Source: Roridomyces roridus (taxonomy: Eukaryota > Basidiomycota > Agaricomycetes > Agaricales > Mycenaceae). Taken from it: 64,000 bases of DNA. Positions 54,864 through 64,000 of the stretch are shown one piece after another. The stretch covers positions 4,092,001-4,156,000 of the forward strand of contig JARKIF010000001.1 in NCBI GenBank assembly GCA_029378245.1, given 5' to 3'. A program made the translations under genes and the position numbers. The notes under the pieces were generated by a model. That model had not been told where the DNA came from and did no database searches. It saw nothing but the letters and a program-made list of their open reading frames with translations. Position 1 is the stretch's first letter, and each line of letters begins with the position of its first letter.

Positions 54864-57190
54864 TCACCCCTCGACCGTCTTTCCCGCTTCGACCGCTCTC
54901 CTCCTCACAAACCACTGGAAAAGCGCCACCGTCCCGCATAAAAGCACCACCCGCGCGATGAGAACACCGAAATTCAATCCCACTGGAACTCAGAGTCAGT
55001 GTCCCATCTAACAAGCGAGAGCAGGCACCCACGATCATTCTTCGTACCAAAGATAATGGCGCGGATAGCACGCGAGACGTTGTAGAAAGGAAACGCATAT
55101 CCGTCTCGGTAGACGTGCGGGAGGACTTGAATCGGGAATACCGAAGTCAAGACGTTGGAGATGATCCACAGCATAAGGAAGAAGGGCACGAAGCGTTGCG
55201 TGAGGAGGGTGAGCATTGCTTCGAGGGCAAGGCCGCTTCAGATGAGATGAGCTTTAGATGAAGCTGCAGAGACGGAGAGGACGCACCAGGCAAGCATGCT
55301 GAGCCAGTTGAGCATCCAGAAGATGTCGAAGCCAGCGCTGCCAAACCGTCGGTCGAAAGGTAGGTGGAACACGCGACTCAGGAGGGTGTAGATGAGCTGC
55401 GGGAGTAATGAGAGGGAGGCCGTGAAGGGAGATGGAGAACGTACCGCGATGAAGAAGTACGCAACTGCGGACGTCGTCAAACGGAGCCGGATCAGAGACC
55501 CGAGTTAAAGACGGGCTTCAAAGCCAGAAGCCTCGCGGGCGGTGGCGGCAAGCATGACCACGAAGAACTGTAACGGGATTAGACATGCATGGGGACCTCT
55601 ACCGGCTTACCGATAGAATGACCAGATATATGAGACCGACAAAGGTGACGGCACTGGCACTGCAGCAAGGAATCAGCAACCGAGAAGGAGCTCAAGAGAA
55701 GGGTCACATACATAGGCACATCAAAGGGGCGAAGGTTCGCGATCGTGTAGTATATCGGTCGGGCAACGAGTTGGGGTGGACTTGATAGTAAGGTGGCGGC
55801 ATTGGCGGACGTGGAGAGATTGGCAATGAATTGCAAAGCAAACTGGTGCGTTATCGCGTCTAACTGGGCTGCAGCGATAGCCTTGTGCACGCGACTGGAA
55901 AGAATGAGCACGAGTCAGGATAGCAGAAGAATATCCTCACTAGATATTCTCGTTCCTCGCTTAGGAGCCAATGAAGGCGACCAAGATTTGTAGGAGCCAT
56001 CGACGGCAGCGACGGCCATGGTGAGGTTGGCACTCGCTCCAGACTTGACTACAGCAAATTCGTCAGATTCAGATGAGCGGAGTACTCGGTTTGGGATTTA
56101 GCCACCCGACGCACCTCTCAGATATCGAGCCAACGTCCTGCAATCGACTCTCGAGTCGTAGCACTCGTCGGCGAATAACACCACCAGCACATCCCGCGGA
56201 GCCACGTCGATACTCCGCGCCAGGGGCCAAGAGGCTGAGGCTGGCTGCCACCCACCCAACCCTCTCCCTTCGTTCCCATTGATGGTGATTGTGCTACCAC
56301 GTCACCTATCTCCATACACCGTCCAGCGTTGATACTGATGGCCTGCAGCTTCGTATCGCTGCTCGCATACGTAGGCGTAGCAAGGACGACGCAGACGCTG
56401 CAGGCGTGAGGCAGCCCAAACACCGCCCGGGAGCACTTGCCGGCAACAGGACTGCGGTGGACTCGTGAAAGGGACTGGCGAACGTGAGCGATAGTCCCTC
56501 GACATTGGAGAGAGTCATATGGCAGGTAAGAACTCTTCACCGGAGGTCAGCTTTCATCAAGTCAATTCGGACGAAAAACGCACCGGCCTCGACAACGGTA
56601 ACTCCACACCAAAAACCCGAGTTACCCAATGTGAATTCCCCGCAAAGTGTCCAAGGAGTCTATGGTGAGTCAGTACCGCGTTAGACCGCGCAGAAATACA
56701 ACGCACCTTCCGCAACCGCACCGCGCGCGATCGTGGTGGAGACGTGGCTCGTCTGTATGCAGGGTCGGTGAGGAGCATCTGCAGCGGCTTTGCTGGTTTG
56801 TGGTATAGCGGTCCACGGGATACATTGGCACTCTGAATGGCTAGGAAGTCATAATGAGCGTGGAACTTTGGATAAGTGGGTCTGACTCGCCCGGGACGTT
56901 GCTAACGCTTGCGAAAGTCATAAACGGCATCTTGCAGCACTGCTGGGTCTACAGGTCGAGGTTGTGTCGATGGAAGATTAAGATTTGAAAAGGGTCGGTG
57001 ACGGAGCTGAGCGCGAGCAGACTAGTCTTGCACCGAGTATTGAAGTGCCAAGACTGAGCGGTGTCTGCGAACGAGTGTGAGGGCGAGGATAGGACAGGAA
57101 TGGGAAACTCACCTCGACGTGTAGAGTGAACAAACGAGCTCATAAACGCGTTGAGGACTCCAAGGATCCTACGGAGGTTGTTGCGCATCT
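54864..57190 (-). CDS. DUF3533/SNG1-like membrane protein (copy D)
   Basis: The best preserved copy, at least in its second half. Minus-strand exons: NLTMAVAAVDGSYKSWSPS (near 56000), a 'SRVHKAIAAAQLDAITHQF' exon (55740-55900) with ARPIYYTIANLRPFDV, LIYTLLSRVFHLPFDRR with a membrane stretch (WMLNWLSMLAWCVLSV), LALEAMLTLLTQRF and FFLMLWIISNVL, the motif VYRDGYAFPFYNVSRAIR in one frame, and a last exon GLNFGVLIARVVLLCGTVAL ending KTVEG-stop at 54864. The N-terminal third is unclear: the DFDGG motif was not found, and exons before 56100 are only tentatively placed. Known: DUF3533/SNG1 proteins are multi-pass membrane proteins. The block K7/DUF-D parallels K5/DUF-C. Confidence 0.5.
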
Positions 57191-57564
57191 TCGACGACTA
57201 TTTCTGCGCTGAGACCAAAGACCGTCGGTACGTATGTACGGTCTGCAATTGATTGTCAGCAGAAGCCGATGCATTGGGGCGCTACTAGTGCCCACCTGGA
57301 TTCTCCAACGTCCCCGGCGGTGGAATCCTCCCCGCAGCTTGTTTCAGTCCCGGTGTGGATGAGATGGACCAAAGTCGGAACAAATGTCGACTTTGGGATT
57401 CGGAGTGTACGACCCGAGTCTTATGTACGGCCCAGTGAGACTGAGGTTTGCATCGGCGCGTCTTCAGGGACCGTTCAAAGCTTTGAGAGACTCTACATAG
57501 AGAATGCTCATGGGAGCTGAGAAGAGGAATTGATGCGCCATCAGCAATCTTGCTCCGCACCACC
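57191..57564. other. Spacer between DUF-D and F2 (divergent starts)
   Basis: Likely shared upstream region. Holds the short block (57525-57560) that also lies upstream of DUF-A. Confidence 0.4.
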
Positions 57565-59775
57565 ATGCCGAGACGACGAAAGCGAAAATCCAAGCCTCCC
57601 GCAATAAACCCCCTCGAAATCGCCGAGCTCCTGGACCTCACCCCACAGCGGCAGTTCCGGAATAAAAAGCCCATTTTAGTTAGCCGCCCTTCCGAAAGTT
57701 TGATGAACAGATACAGCCGGGCCGAAATTCAATTTGATACATTTGGTTTAGCTCAGCTCCAGATCAGAGCCGAAACTCGGCCTTTCGCATTCCAAATAAA
57801 TGACTTTCAAAACCGTAGCATAGGAATGCCATTCTGAGTGGTGGAAAGCTATTGGAATACATTTTACAAAAACGGTCTCCAAATCAATGCGGAAACGACA
57901 AATAATCTGTCTATCAATCCGCAACCTCAGAGTCCGGAAATCACATCCGATATGGGTGCCAATTTTAGGAAAGGTATGTAACCCGGTTTCGAGGCCGCCA
58001 AAATCTCCGTTGAAACCTGAGATTTCGAACCCAGTGAAATTGATTGGCCGATGATCTCCGAGTCATCTGACGATGATCCGACGATGATCTTCCGCAGCGG
58101 GCCACCTCTAGTGCAGATCATCTCCGGATCATCCGCGGATCACTCGGAGATCATCGGCACATAGGTTTCATTCTGTTTTAAATGTAAAATCTCAACGGAG
58201 ATTTTGGCAGCCGTGAAATCAGATGACATTTGTTGCGTAAAAGTGGCTTCCCTATGGAATGTGATTGCCGGAATTTGATAATGGAGATTGATGAACAGAT
58301 TACTTGTGGTTTGCGCGCCATCTTGAAGGCTGACTTTGTACAATGTATTCAAATTGCTATGAGGTGCTCAGAATGGCATTGTCATATGACCGGTTTGAAC
58401 CACATTTATTTGAGATTTGAAAGGCACAATTTTGGTTCTGATTTCGATCTCACCTAAACCAAACATATCAAACTCCGTTTCGGCCCGGTGTTATTTGTCC
58501 CCCAAACTTTAGGAAGGGCGGCTAACTAAAACGGGCTTTTTATTGTTGAACTGCCGCTGTGCCCTGAGTTTCGTGCACGACATCCAAGACCTCCGCGCAT
58601 GCGCGCTGGTCAACACTTCTTGGATCGCGCCGTCCCAATGTCGCATTTTCTCGAGCATACAAGTCATGTACATGCACAGCCCTGACACGCACGAGGAATC
58701 CAACGAGAAAATCGCTCGTCTGTTGGATATACTCTACGACGAATCCCCGGAGCTCATTCGATACATCGAGCACTTGGACGTGGGGCCGCTCACGTTTATG
58801 AAGGAGAAAATCCAGGACGACCTCTGCGACCTTCCATTCTCCCATCTCACCAGCCTCAAGGTCAGCAGCCAACCCGGTTTCCGCTTCGACACGAGGGAGG
58901 CCTGCCTGATTGCAAGACTGATCGGCACGCCCTCCCTCGAATCGGTCTTCATCAACTGCATCTTCAATGGATCGTTGGACCTCCTTCTCCTATGGGAACG
59001 ATGCACTGACCGACTCAAGCACGTCGAAGTCTGTTCGGGGGTCATGTATCTGCGGGATGCACTCAAGAGTGACTTTGCCGAGCGTCTCAATATCAAGGTC
59101 CCCACTAGTCGTATCAAACTGGAGTCGTTTGGGACGCACGACACGCCCGACGTGACTGGGCCATGGCTAGACGACTTCCGCTGCCCGTTCGACGTGTCCG
59201 CCATCACAGCATTCCAATTCTACTTCCCCTTGGACGACTTTCTCGAAAACATCCTCTCCAGCGCGATGAGCAACACCATCGAATTACTCTCCGTCCATTC
59301 CGTACGCATCCACTCTCTCTTTCACGCCCTACTACTTATCTCAAAACCCTTAGTACGAAATGGTCTACCGGAACGACATCTCCCGCTTCCTCAAAATCAC
59401 CCAGCTCGACATCGACGGTGACCGCAAAGGCGGCACATACCTCGATTGGCTCCACACCATCCGCCCAGAAAATCGACCCCGAATCGAGGCCATTCGATTC
59501 CGCGTATACCAGGAGGTCGACATACCCGCACTCGACAAACTCCTCTGCGATGCCCAGCACGACTTTTCTGGGCTCAAGATCGTGGAGATCCATCTGAGCA
59601 AGGAGCTGCCGGATCTCATGCGCAGTGCGGGGGGTTATTTCAAGTGGATTGGTCCCAATATCTCTTTAGGGTGGAGTATGTCCTCCTCCTCCTCGTCGCA
59701 TGCGTACTTGACTGACTGTACCGTGCAGACTTTGACCACAAATCCACCGTGCCGTGGTACCAGAGGATGGTGTAG
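57565..59775 (+). CDS. F-box protein F2, interrupted by a 918-bp element
   Basis: Paralogue of F1. ATG at 57565 (MPRRRKRKSKPPAINPLEIA) leads into the F-box (ELLDLT), where an element is inserted at 57644-58561. It resumes as LSFVHDIQDLRACALVNTSW. Without the element the text reads ELLDLTLSFVHDIQDLRACA, so the original frame was intact. Remaining exons: to 59301, 59354-59675 and 59729-59775, with introns at the F1 positions and the family ending NFDHKSTVPWYQRMV. The frame after the element is fully open. The 921-bp insertion is a multiple of three but carries stops (first at about 57835). Either a downstream start gives an F-box-less protein or the gene is dead. Role if functional: SCF substrate adaptor. 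Confidence 0.8.
57644..58561. mobile_element. TIR element (918 bp) inside the F2 F-box
   Basis: Ends CACAGCGGCAGTTC and GAACTGCCGCTGTG; inverted similarity runs on for about 80 bp (AAAAAGCCC.TTTTAGTTAGCCGCC). Flanked by a 3-bp duplication CCC (57641-57643, 58562-58564). CACAG ends with a 3-bp duplication fit CACTA-like elements, without proof. No transposase. An internal GATCATC/GATGATC palindromic cluster lies near 58050-58160. Confidence 0.8.
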
Positions 59776-59837
59776 ACCGATTTCACCAATTCAATATACA
59801 GATGAAGCAGAGATAGATTGAAGCGAAAAAACACAGA

Positions 59838-61373
59838 TTACACCTGAGGAACACCCTCCCCGAAATCCCCACCCGCCATTTTCTTCTTCGCACGTAACCG
59901 CTCCAGCTCCTCGACTATCCTCGGGTTCCTCGACGCCACCGCCCCCTCCACCATCGCCGGAATCACAATCCGTCTCACCCTCCGCACCCCGAAAGCCGTC
60001 TGCACTTCCTCTATAACGTATTCCGCACCAGGCGGCTTCGTGTGGTCCTTGATATCGAGCTGGGTCGTGGCTCGTGGCACCTCCTTCTGAGGGCTGGTGG
60101 GCTTGACACGATTGAGGAGCCGTGGGAGGGATGCCAATGGTCGGCGCTCTTGGACGCGCGGCTCGACAGGGACGGGGACAGGGACAGCTTTGCAAAGGGT
60201 GGAAGTCGATACCCGACGCCGAGCGAGTGCCTGCTGCAACTCGCTCGTGATATTTTCCTTGCCGCCTGTGCGAGGCTCCCGCCGGACAAGCGCGCGCGAG
60301 AGGCGTCGGGTGGAATCTTTTCTCGAGTGGATTTTGGTCTCGAGTTCGGCCAGGAACGCTCCCTTGGGGTCCATCTCACAGGCGTTGTCAACGCGCTCCG
60401 CTGCGGGACCTGCCGGCTGGGTGGAGATTGGAGGGGAGGGGAGGCCGTTGTGATAGTTTGAAGGGGTCGGGGACGAGGAGGCTTCCGAGATGGATACCGA
60501 CGGGGATGGAGAGGCAGCTGGGGAAGGGGAGACAGGTGTCGAGTGAGAGTGGGACGTAAAGGGAGGCGATACCGAGGAAGGGCAAGCAGCCGGGGAAGGG
60601 GAGGTAGGCGTTGGAGGCGAAGCAAGCACCGAAGGCGAAGCAAGCACCGAAGGCGAAGCAGGCGTTGAAGGAGCTGCAGACGTTGAAGGAGAAGGAGATG
60701 GAGATGGAGAGAGAGACGCAGACAGGGGCAGAGGAATTGTCGGGGAACACTCCACTTTGCCGACCACCACCGCCGCCTTGAGCTTGACGTTCCCGCTCGC
60801 CCTGCCTCCCTTGATAGCCTGCACGGGCGAAGCGCACGGTGTCTGAGGGACACTCGTCGGTGGCGAGGACATGGGCGAGCAGCGTGACGAGGTCGGCGTC
60901 ACGCTGTACCCAAGCCTCCTTGGGATCCTGCTTGGCGGGGTGGAGAGGACCGAGCTGCTGGAAGACGATCTTGACGACGCCGGGGGACTCGTCGGCGTGA
61001 GTGTCTTGATGCGCGTTGGGAGCGGAGTGGCCAAAAGCGGGGAGGCGACGGTGGTGTTACGCTTCTTGGCCGAGACAGGGATCCGAGACTTGAACCCCTG
61101 TTGCTTGGACGGTGTCGAGATGGTCTTGGAAACCACGGGTGGCTGGACGCGTGGCTTGGGACTCCTGGGGTCAAACCGACGCGGGACAGGAACGCCCTTC
61201 GCAACTGGGACTCGCGCTGGCGTTGGCTTGACCGGGGGCTTGATGGTAGGGACACCCATCGAGCTGCGTCTCGGGGCAGGGGCGGGAGGGGGACTTGACC
61301 GACGGGCAGCTGAGGATCTCGAGGCAGGGCCAGTTGACGCCACACGAGGCGCGGTGAAGTGGAGGGGAACCAC
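59838..61373 (-). CDS. Ser/Pro-rich basic protein of unknown function
   Basis: About 500 aa in one long frame. The frame is open from 61373, but no ATG is there; an acceptor (GACTCTTAG) just upstream suggests a short first exon not located, and MGVPTIKPP (about 61260) is an alternative start. Residues 1-150 are basic and Pro/Ser-rich (RRSSPPPAPAPRRSS). About 200-310 is nearly pure Ser/Pro/Ala, with 18-bp DNA repeats (ASPSVL twice). A conserved-looking core follows: KGAFLAELETKIHSRK, TGGKENITSELQQALARRRV. The C-terminus is ordered: EYVIEEVQTAFGVRRVRRIV and IVEELERLRAKKKMAGG, possibly coiled-coil. Such composition is typical of cytoskeletal or scaffold adaptors, but I assign no function. It converges with F2 (62 bp). 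Confidence 0.7.
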   Translation of the reverse strand: MVPLHFTAPRVASTGPASRSSAARRSSPPPAPAPRRSSMGVPTIKPPVKPTPARVPVAKGVPVPRRFDPRSPKPRVQPPVVSKTISTPSKQQGFKSRIPVSAKKRNTTVASPLLATPLPTRIKTLTPTSPPASSRSSSSSSVLSTPPSRIPRRLGYSVTPTSSRCSPMSSPPTSVPQTPCASPVQAIKGGRASGNVKLKAAVVVGKVECSPTIPLPLSASLSPSPSPSPSTSAAPSTPASPSVLASPSVLASPPTPTSPSPAACPSSVSPPFTSHSHSTPVSPSPAASPSPSVSISEASSSPTPSNYHNGLPSPPISTQPAGPAAERVDNACEMDPKGAFLAELETKIHSRKDSTRRLSRALVRREPRTGGKENITSELQQALARRRVSTSTLCKAVPVPVPVEPRVQERRPLASLPRLLNRVKPTSPQKEVPRATTQLDIKDHTKPPGAEYVIEEVQTAFGVRRVRRIVIPAMVEGAVASRNPRIVEELERLRAKKKMAGGDFGEGVPQV

Positions 61374-61929
61374 GAATGGCGGACTAAGAGTCGTCAGTAA
61401 GTCGCTTTGTTAGTCTAGAGTCAGCGCACCTATACTTGTACTAAATGAGACTGGAAAGAGTGTGATTGTGGGTGGGTGGGAGGTGGTGGTAGAGGTTAGA
61501 GGAGCGATGAAAAGGTGAGACAGCCAGTCCAACTACTTATGTGAGGGGCCGCCTGAGACATTCCCACACCAAGTCAAACGGAGGTCGAGTCCAAGGCGAG
61601 AGTGAAGCGTCGCCGCAAGCGTGCATGGTGTGCAAAAGGAAGAGCCTTGCCATCATTGATGCGCCTTGTGCCTTGCGCCAACCTTGCACCGAGCCACAGC
61701 ATGGAACCTTGCACCGAGCCACAGCATGGAACTTCGTCACATCCTCTCCAAATCTCAGAACTATTGGAACCACTGAGTTTCGTCCAACCCACACGAGATT
61801 TAAAGCATGGTCCACTCTTTAGGAAACTTGTCGCGCTTGTCGAATATAAAGAATGTGGGACTCCGATGGGCTGTGCGTTGACAAGCGCCCCCCACGATTT
61901 CGCGGGTCTCACTCTCACTACTCTCACTC
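61374..61929. other. Divergent spacer between the Ser/Pro protein and K8
   Basis: Probable two-way promoter region. Includes a perfect 25-bp tandem duplication at 61681-61730 (ACCTTGCACCGAGCCACAGC repeated after 25 bp). No gene seen. Confidence 0.5.
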
Positions 61930-64000
61930 ATGGACCGCGGTGGGTAGTCTGCGCCACTCCTTTTCGGTGCCTTGACTGGCTCTACAGATGCCACCCTCCG
62001 CGGGCTTATAACACAGCTGGATAGGCTCCTTCATGACGATGAGCAATGGTACAAGAAGTTTCTGGAGAGTCGGGATGCCTCCGCCCAGTGGCTTCTGGAT
62101 CTTCTACAAGACGTGGGTCACTGCCGGAATCATAACACGCGTTGCTAACTGGAAATGCACAGTTGCTTGACTATATCCCGCCGGGGAACCGACGTCCAGA
62201 ACGCCGCAGAATCTTCAAGGCTCTCATCCGGCTCTCCGAGCACTCGAAGCTTTACCCCAGATGCTTCACGCTCACAGATCTCGAGCAAGAAAGGCATGTG
62301 GACGGCGGATCATTCAGCGACGTCTATCAAGGGTACCTCGGCGGCCAGTGCGTCGCAGTGAAGATGATGAGGGTTTTCGATCAGTCGGATATCGACGCAG
62401 TACTCAAGGTCTGGGCTCTTCCCCCACCTCTGCTATTCATCTGACTCGTCAGACCAGAGCTTTGGTCGAGAAGCGATCATATGGCGCCAGCTCTCGCATC
62501 CCAATCTTCTCCCGTTTTACGGGCTTTACAAGTTTCGCCAGCGCCTTTGCCTGGTATCGCCGTGGATGGAAAACGGGCATATTCGAGGATTCCTCAAGAA
62601 GCAAGCATTTGATACCGACCGTCTCCTCCCTCTGGTGAGTCTTTGGACACTCGTCTCCGACTATAGGCTCAATCTGCCTCAGATCCTCGACGTGGCTCGC
62701 GGCCTCGAGCACCTCCATGCCATGGGCATCGTTCACGGCGACTTGAAAGGGGTGAGTCGCTCGCTGCTGATACTTCTCCCCACTAACCCTTATTTAGGAT
62801 AACATATTTGTGACCCCTTCGTTGAGGGCTTGCATCGCGGATTTCGGCCTTTCGTCCATTACCACCTCCTTGTCATCCTTCCGGTTTACCCTCTCATCTA
62901 AAACTACGAGGGGTGGAACGGTTCGCTATCAAGCACCAGAGCTGCATCGCGGAGGCCACAATAGCACACATTCGGATATCTACGGTTTTGCATGCGTTGT
63001 CTACGAGGTGAATTCTCCCGTGCCACGCCAGTGACTTCTCGCTCATACCATTGGGCAGCTCCTGACGGGGAACGCTCCGTTTCCGGAGATATCGTTTGAT
63101 ACCGCAGTCGGCATTGCAGTCCTCGAAGGCCGTCGACCGTCGCGACCTCCGTCCTGCTCTTTGGAATTGGATGATCTCTGGGCCTTACTCCAAGATTGCT
63201 GGCACGGGACGCCTGAGCATCGCCCAACGGCTGCTCAGGTCGTCCAAAGGCTTCTGGATGATGACATCGGAGCCCCTGGGACACAAATCGGGAAAGACTG
63301 GGACGATTTGTTCACTTCGAAATTCCGTCGCCGACTTTTGGAGCAGCAGCCCTTGCCCTCTGATGTGGAGTTTGAGAGGATGGCGTTTGGTGCCGGTTCG
63401 TGAATTTCATCGACTCGTTTGCCGGCGCTGACACGACAAGTAGATGCTCGACTCACTCCCGGCGCGGAAAGTCACCACGGGCCGGAGATTTGCCTTGACA
63501 CAGCCCTCCCCATTGTCCGCGAGAGCAACGGCATGGTCGACGAGGGTATGACGGTCGACGAGGGAATGACGGTCGACGAGGGAATGACGGTCGACGAGGG
63601 CACGATGGTCGACCAGGGCATGATGGTCAACGAGGGCATACCCGTCGAGTCACCAGGAGTGCAATGTGCGTCGGTTTCTCTGATACTTTACACCCATTTC
63701 GGGTCGTAGCTGGATGCTCACGTATGATAGTTCGCCAACTCCTGCTCCCGTCTAGTAGCCACGTTGAATCATTCCGCGAGGATACTCCCTCTGAAGATGC
63801 GGAGGCGACAGAGTCCACCGGCTTGAACTCCACGAAAGTCGTCCCCATCTCAATCCGAGTCCCCATCCTCGCACCAAACTCGGTCTCCGACGCACACTGC
63901 TACAACCCTTACATGCAAATGGCATCAACCCGGCCCCGCCCCATCTCCTCAATCGAACCCATCGTGACCTTGGTCTCCCCTCGCCCCGTGATCGCTCACT
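61930..64000 (+). CDS. TKL-like non-RD kinase K8 with repeat tail (runs off the window)
   Basis: Cleanest member of the family. Exons: 61930-61939, 61988-62112, 62163-62408, 62458-62634, 62683-62751, 62798-63007, 63059-63395, 63441-about 63670, then about 63756 to beyond the edge. ATG at 61930 starts MDRDATLRGLITQLDRLLHD, so the family helix forms the very N-terminus (WLLDLLQD). Kinase: [78 protein letters not shown] Arg is Gly. The core would end FGAGS at 63403, but splicing at 63396 joins FGA to VDARLTPGAESHHGPEICLD and a tail with six to seven copies of MTVDEG-like units, then an acidic Ser/Thr-rich stretch. The junction into the last exon is unsure (a non-standard GTCGGT donor fits the frame best). 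Confidence 0.82.
63532..63655 (+). repeat. 18-bp coding repeat in the K8 tail
   Basis: ATGACGGTCGACGAGGG units, about six to seven in tandem, in frame, giving MTVDEG and variants (MVDEG, TMVDQG, MMVNEG). Units at the edges are more diverged than the central ones, as expected for slippage. Confidence 0.9.

Noticed and set aside
60011..60853. Long minus-strand ORF (280 codons) and opposite-strand ORFs over the Ser/Pro gene
   Set aside because: Low-complexity shadows of the 59838-61373 frame, which alone has an ordered C-terminus.
63532..63655. CRISPR-like array
   Set aside because: The units are contiguous 18-bp in-frame coding repeats without spacers, in a eukaryotic gene.

Overview
The window is nuclear DNA from a filamentous basidiomycete, most likely a mushroom-forming Agaricomycete. 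Genes are cut by many 45-60 nt GT..AG introns, and the families seen (short-intron TKL-like kinases, F-box proteins of the 'PELLDL..DLRACALVN' type, DUF3533/SNG1-like membrane proteins, IS630/Tc1-type DDE transposons) are those that expand in mushroom genomes. Placing it near Mycena is a guess from the repeat load only. No rRNA, functional tRNA, CRISPR or prokaryotic operon structure was seen. Exon models come from reading frames, splice sites and comparison of paralogues inside the window.

Layout. 1-25 kb: kinase K1 (-), then repeated pairs of a kinase and a decaying DUF3533-like gene: K2 (+)/DUF-B (-) and K3 (+)/DUF-A (-), tail to tail; kinase K4 (+); then a C2-WW-kinase K5 (-) followed by DUF-C (-). 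Two further DUF3533 remnants lie at 3.4-4.8 kb (-) and 6.6-7.4 kb (+). 25.8-30.3 kb: a 4.5-kb Tc1/mariner-like transposon with 308-bp inverted ends, a DDE transposase and a convergent passenger gene that itself carries a nested hAT-type element. 30.3-32.3 kb: F-box gene F1 and a kinase relic. 32.6-35.6 kb: kinase K6 (-). 36.5-50.5 kb: five copies (L1-L5) of an F-box-like protein family with an internal hydrophobic segment; L2 and L4 are split by TIR elements. 50.6-57.2 kb: a broken F-box-like/LRR gene, C2-polyQ-kinase K7 (-) with a MITE inside an exon, and DUF-D (-), a second copy of the K5/DUF-C block. 57.5-59.8 kb: F-box gene F2, split by a 918-bp element. 59.8-61.4 kb: a Ser/Pro-rich basic protein (-). 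61.9 kb to the edge: kinase K8 (+), running off the window.

How it fits together. The unifying theme is a kinase module: a conserved helical motif ending 'LLDLLQD', then a TKL-like catalytic domain in which the HRD arginine is always Gly or Ala (non-RD). The module sits behind very different N-termini: an acidic tail, short Gly/Asp-rich leaders, a NEDD4-type C2 plus WW, C2 plus polyQ, or a Gly-punctuated beta-motif linker. This looks like domain shuffling around a signalling core, as in plant and animal immune kinases; the immune role is inference. Around it, eight TIR elements can be delimited to the base in this window, most with clear target-site duplications, and five of them interrupt exons.
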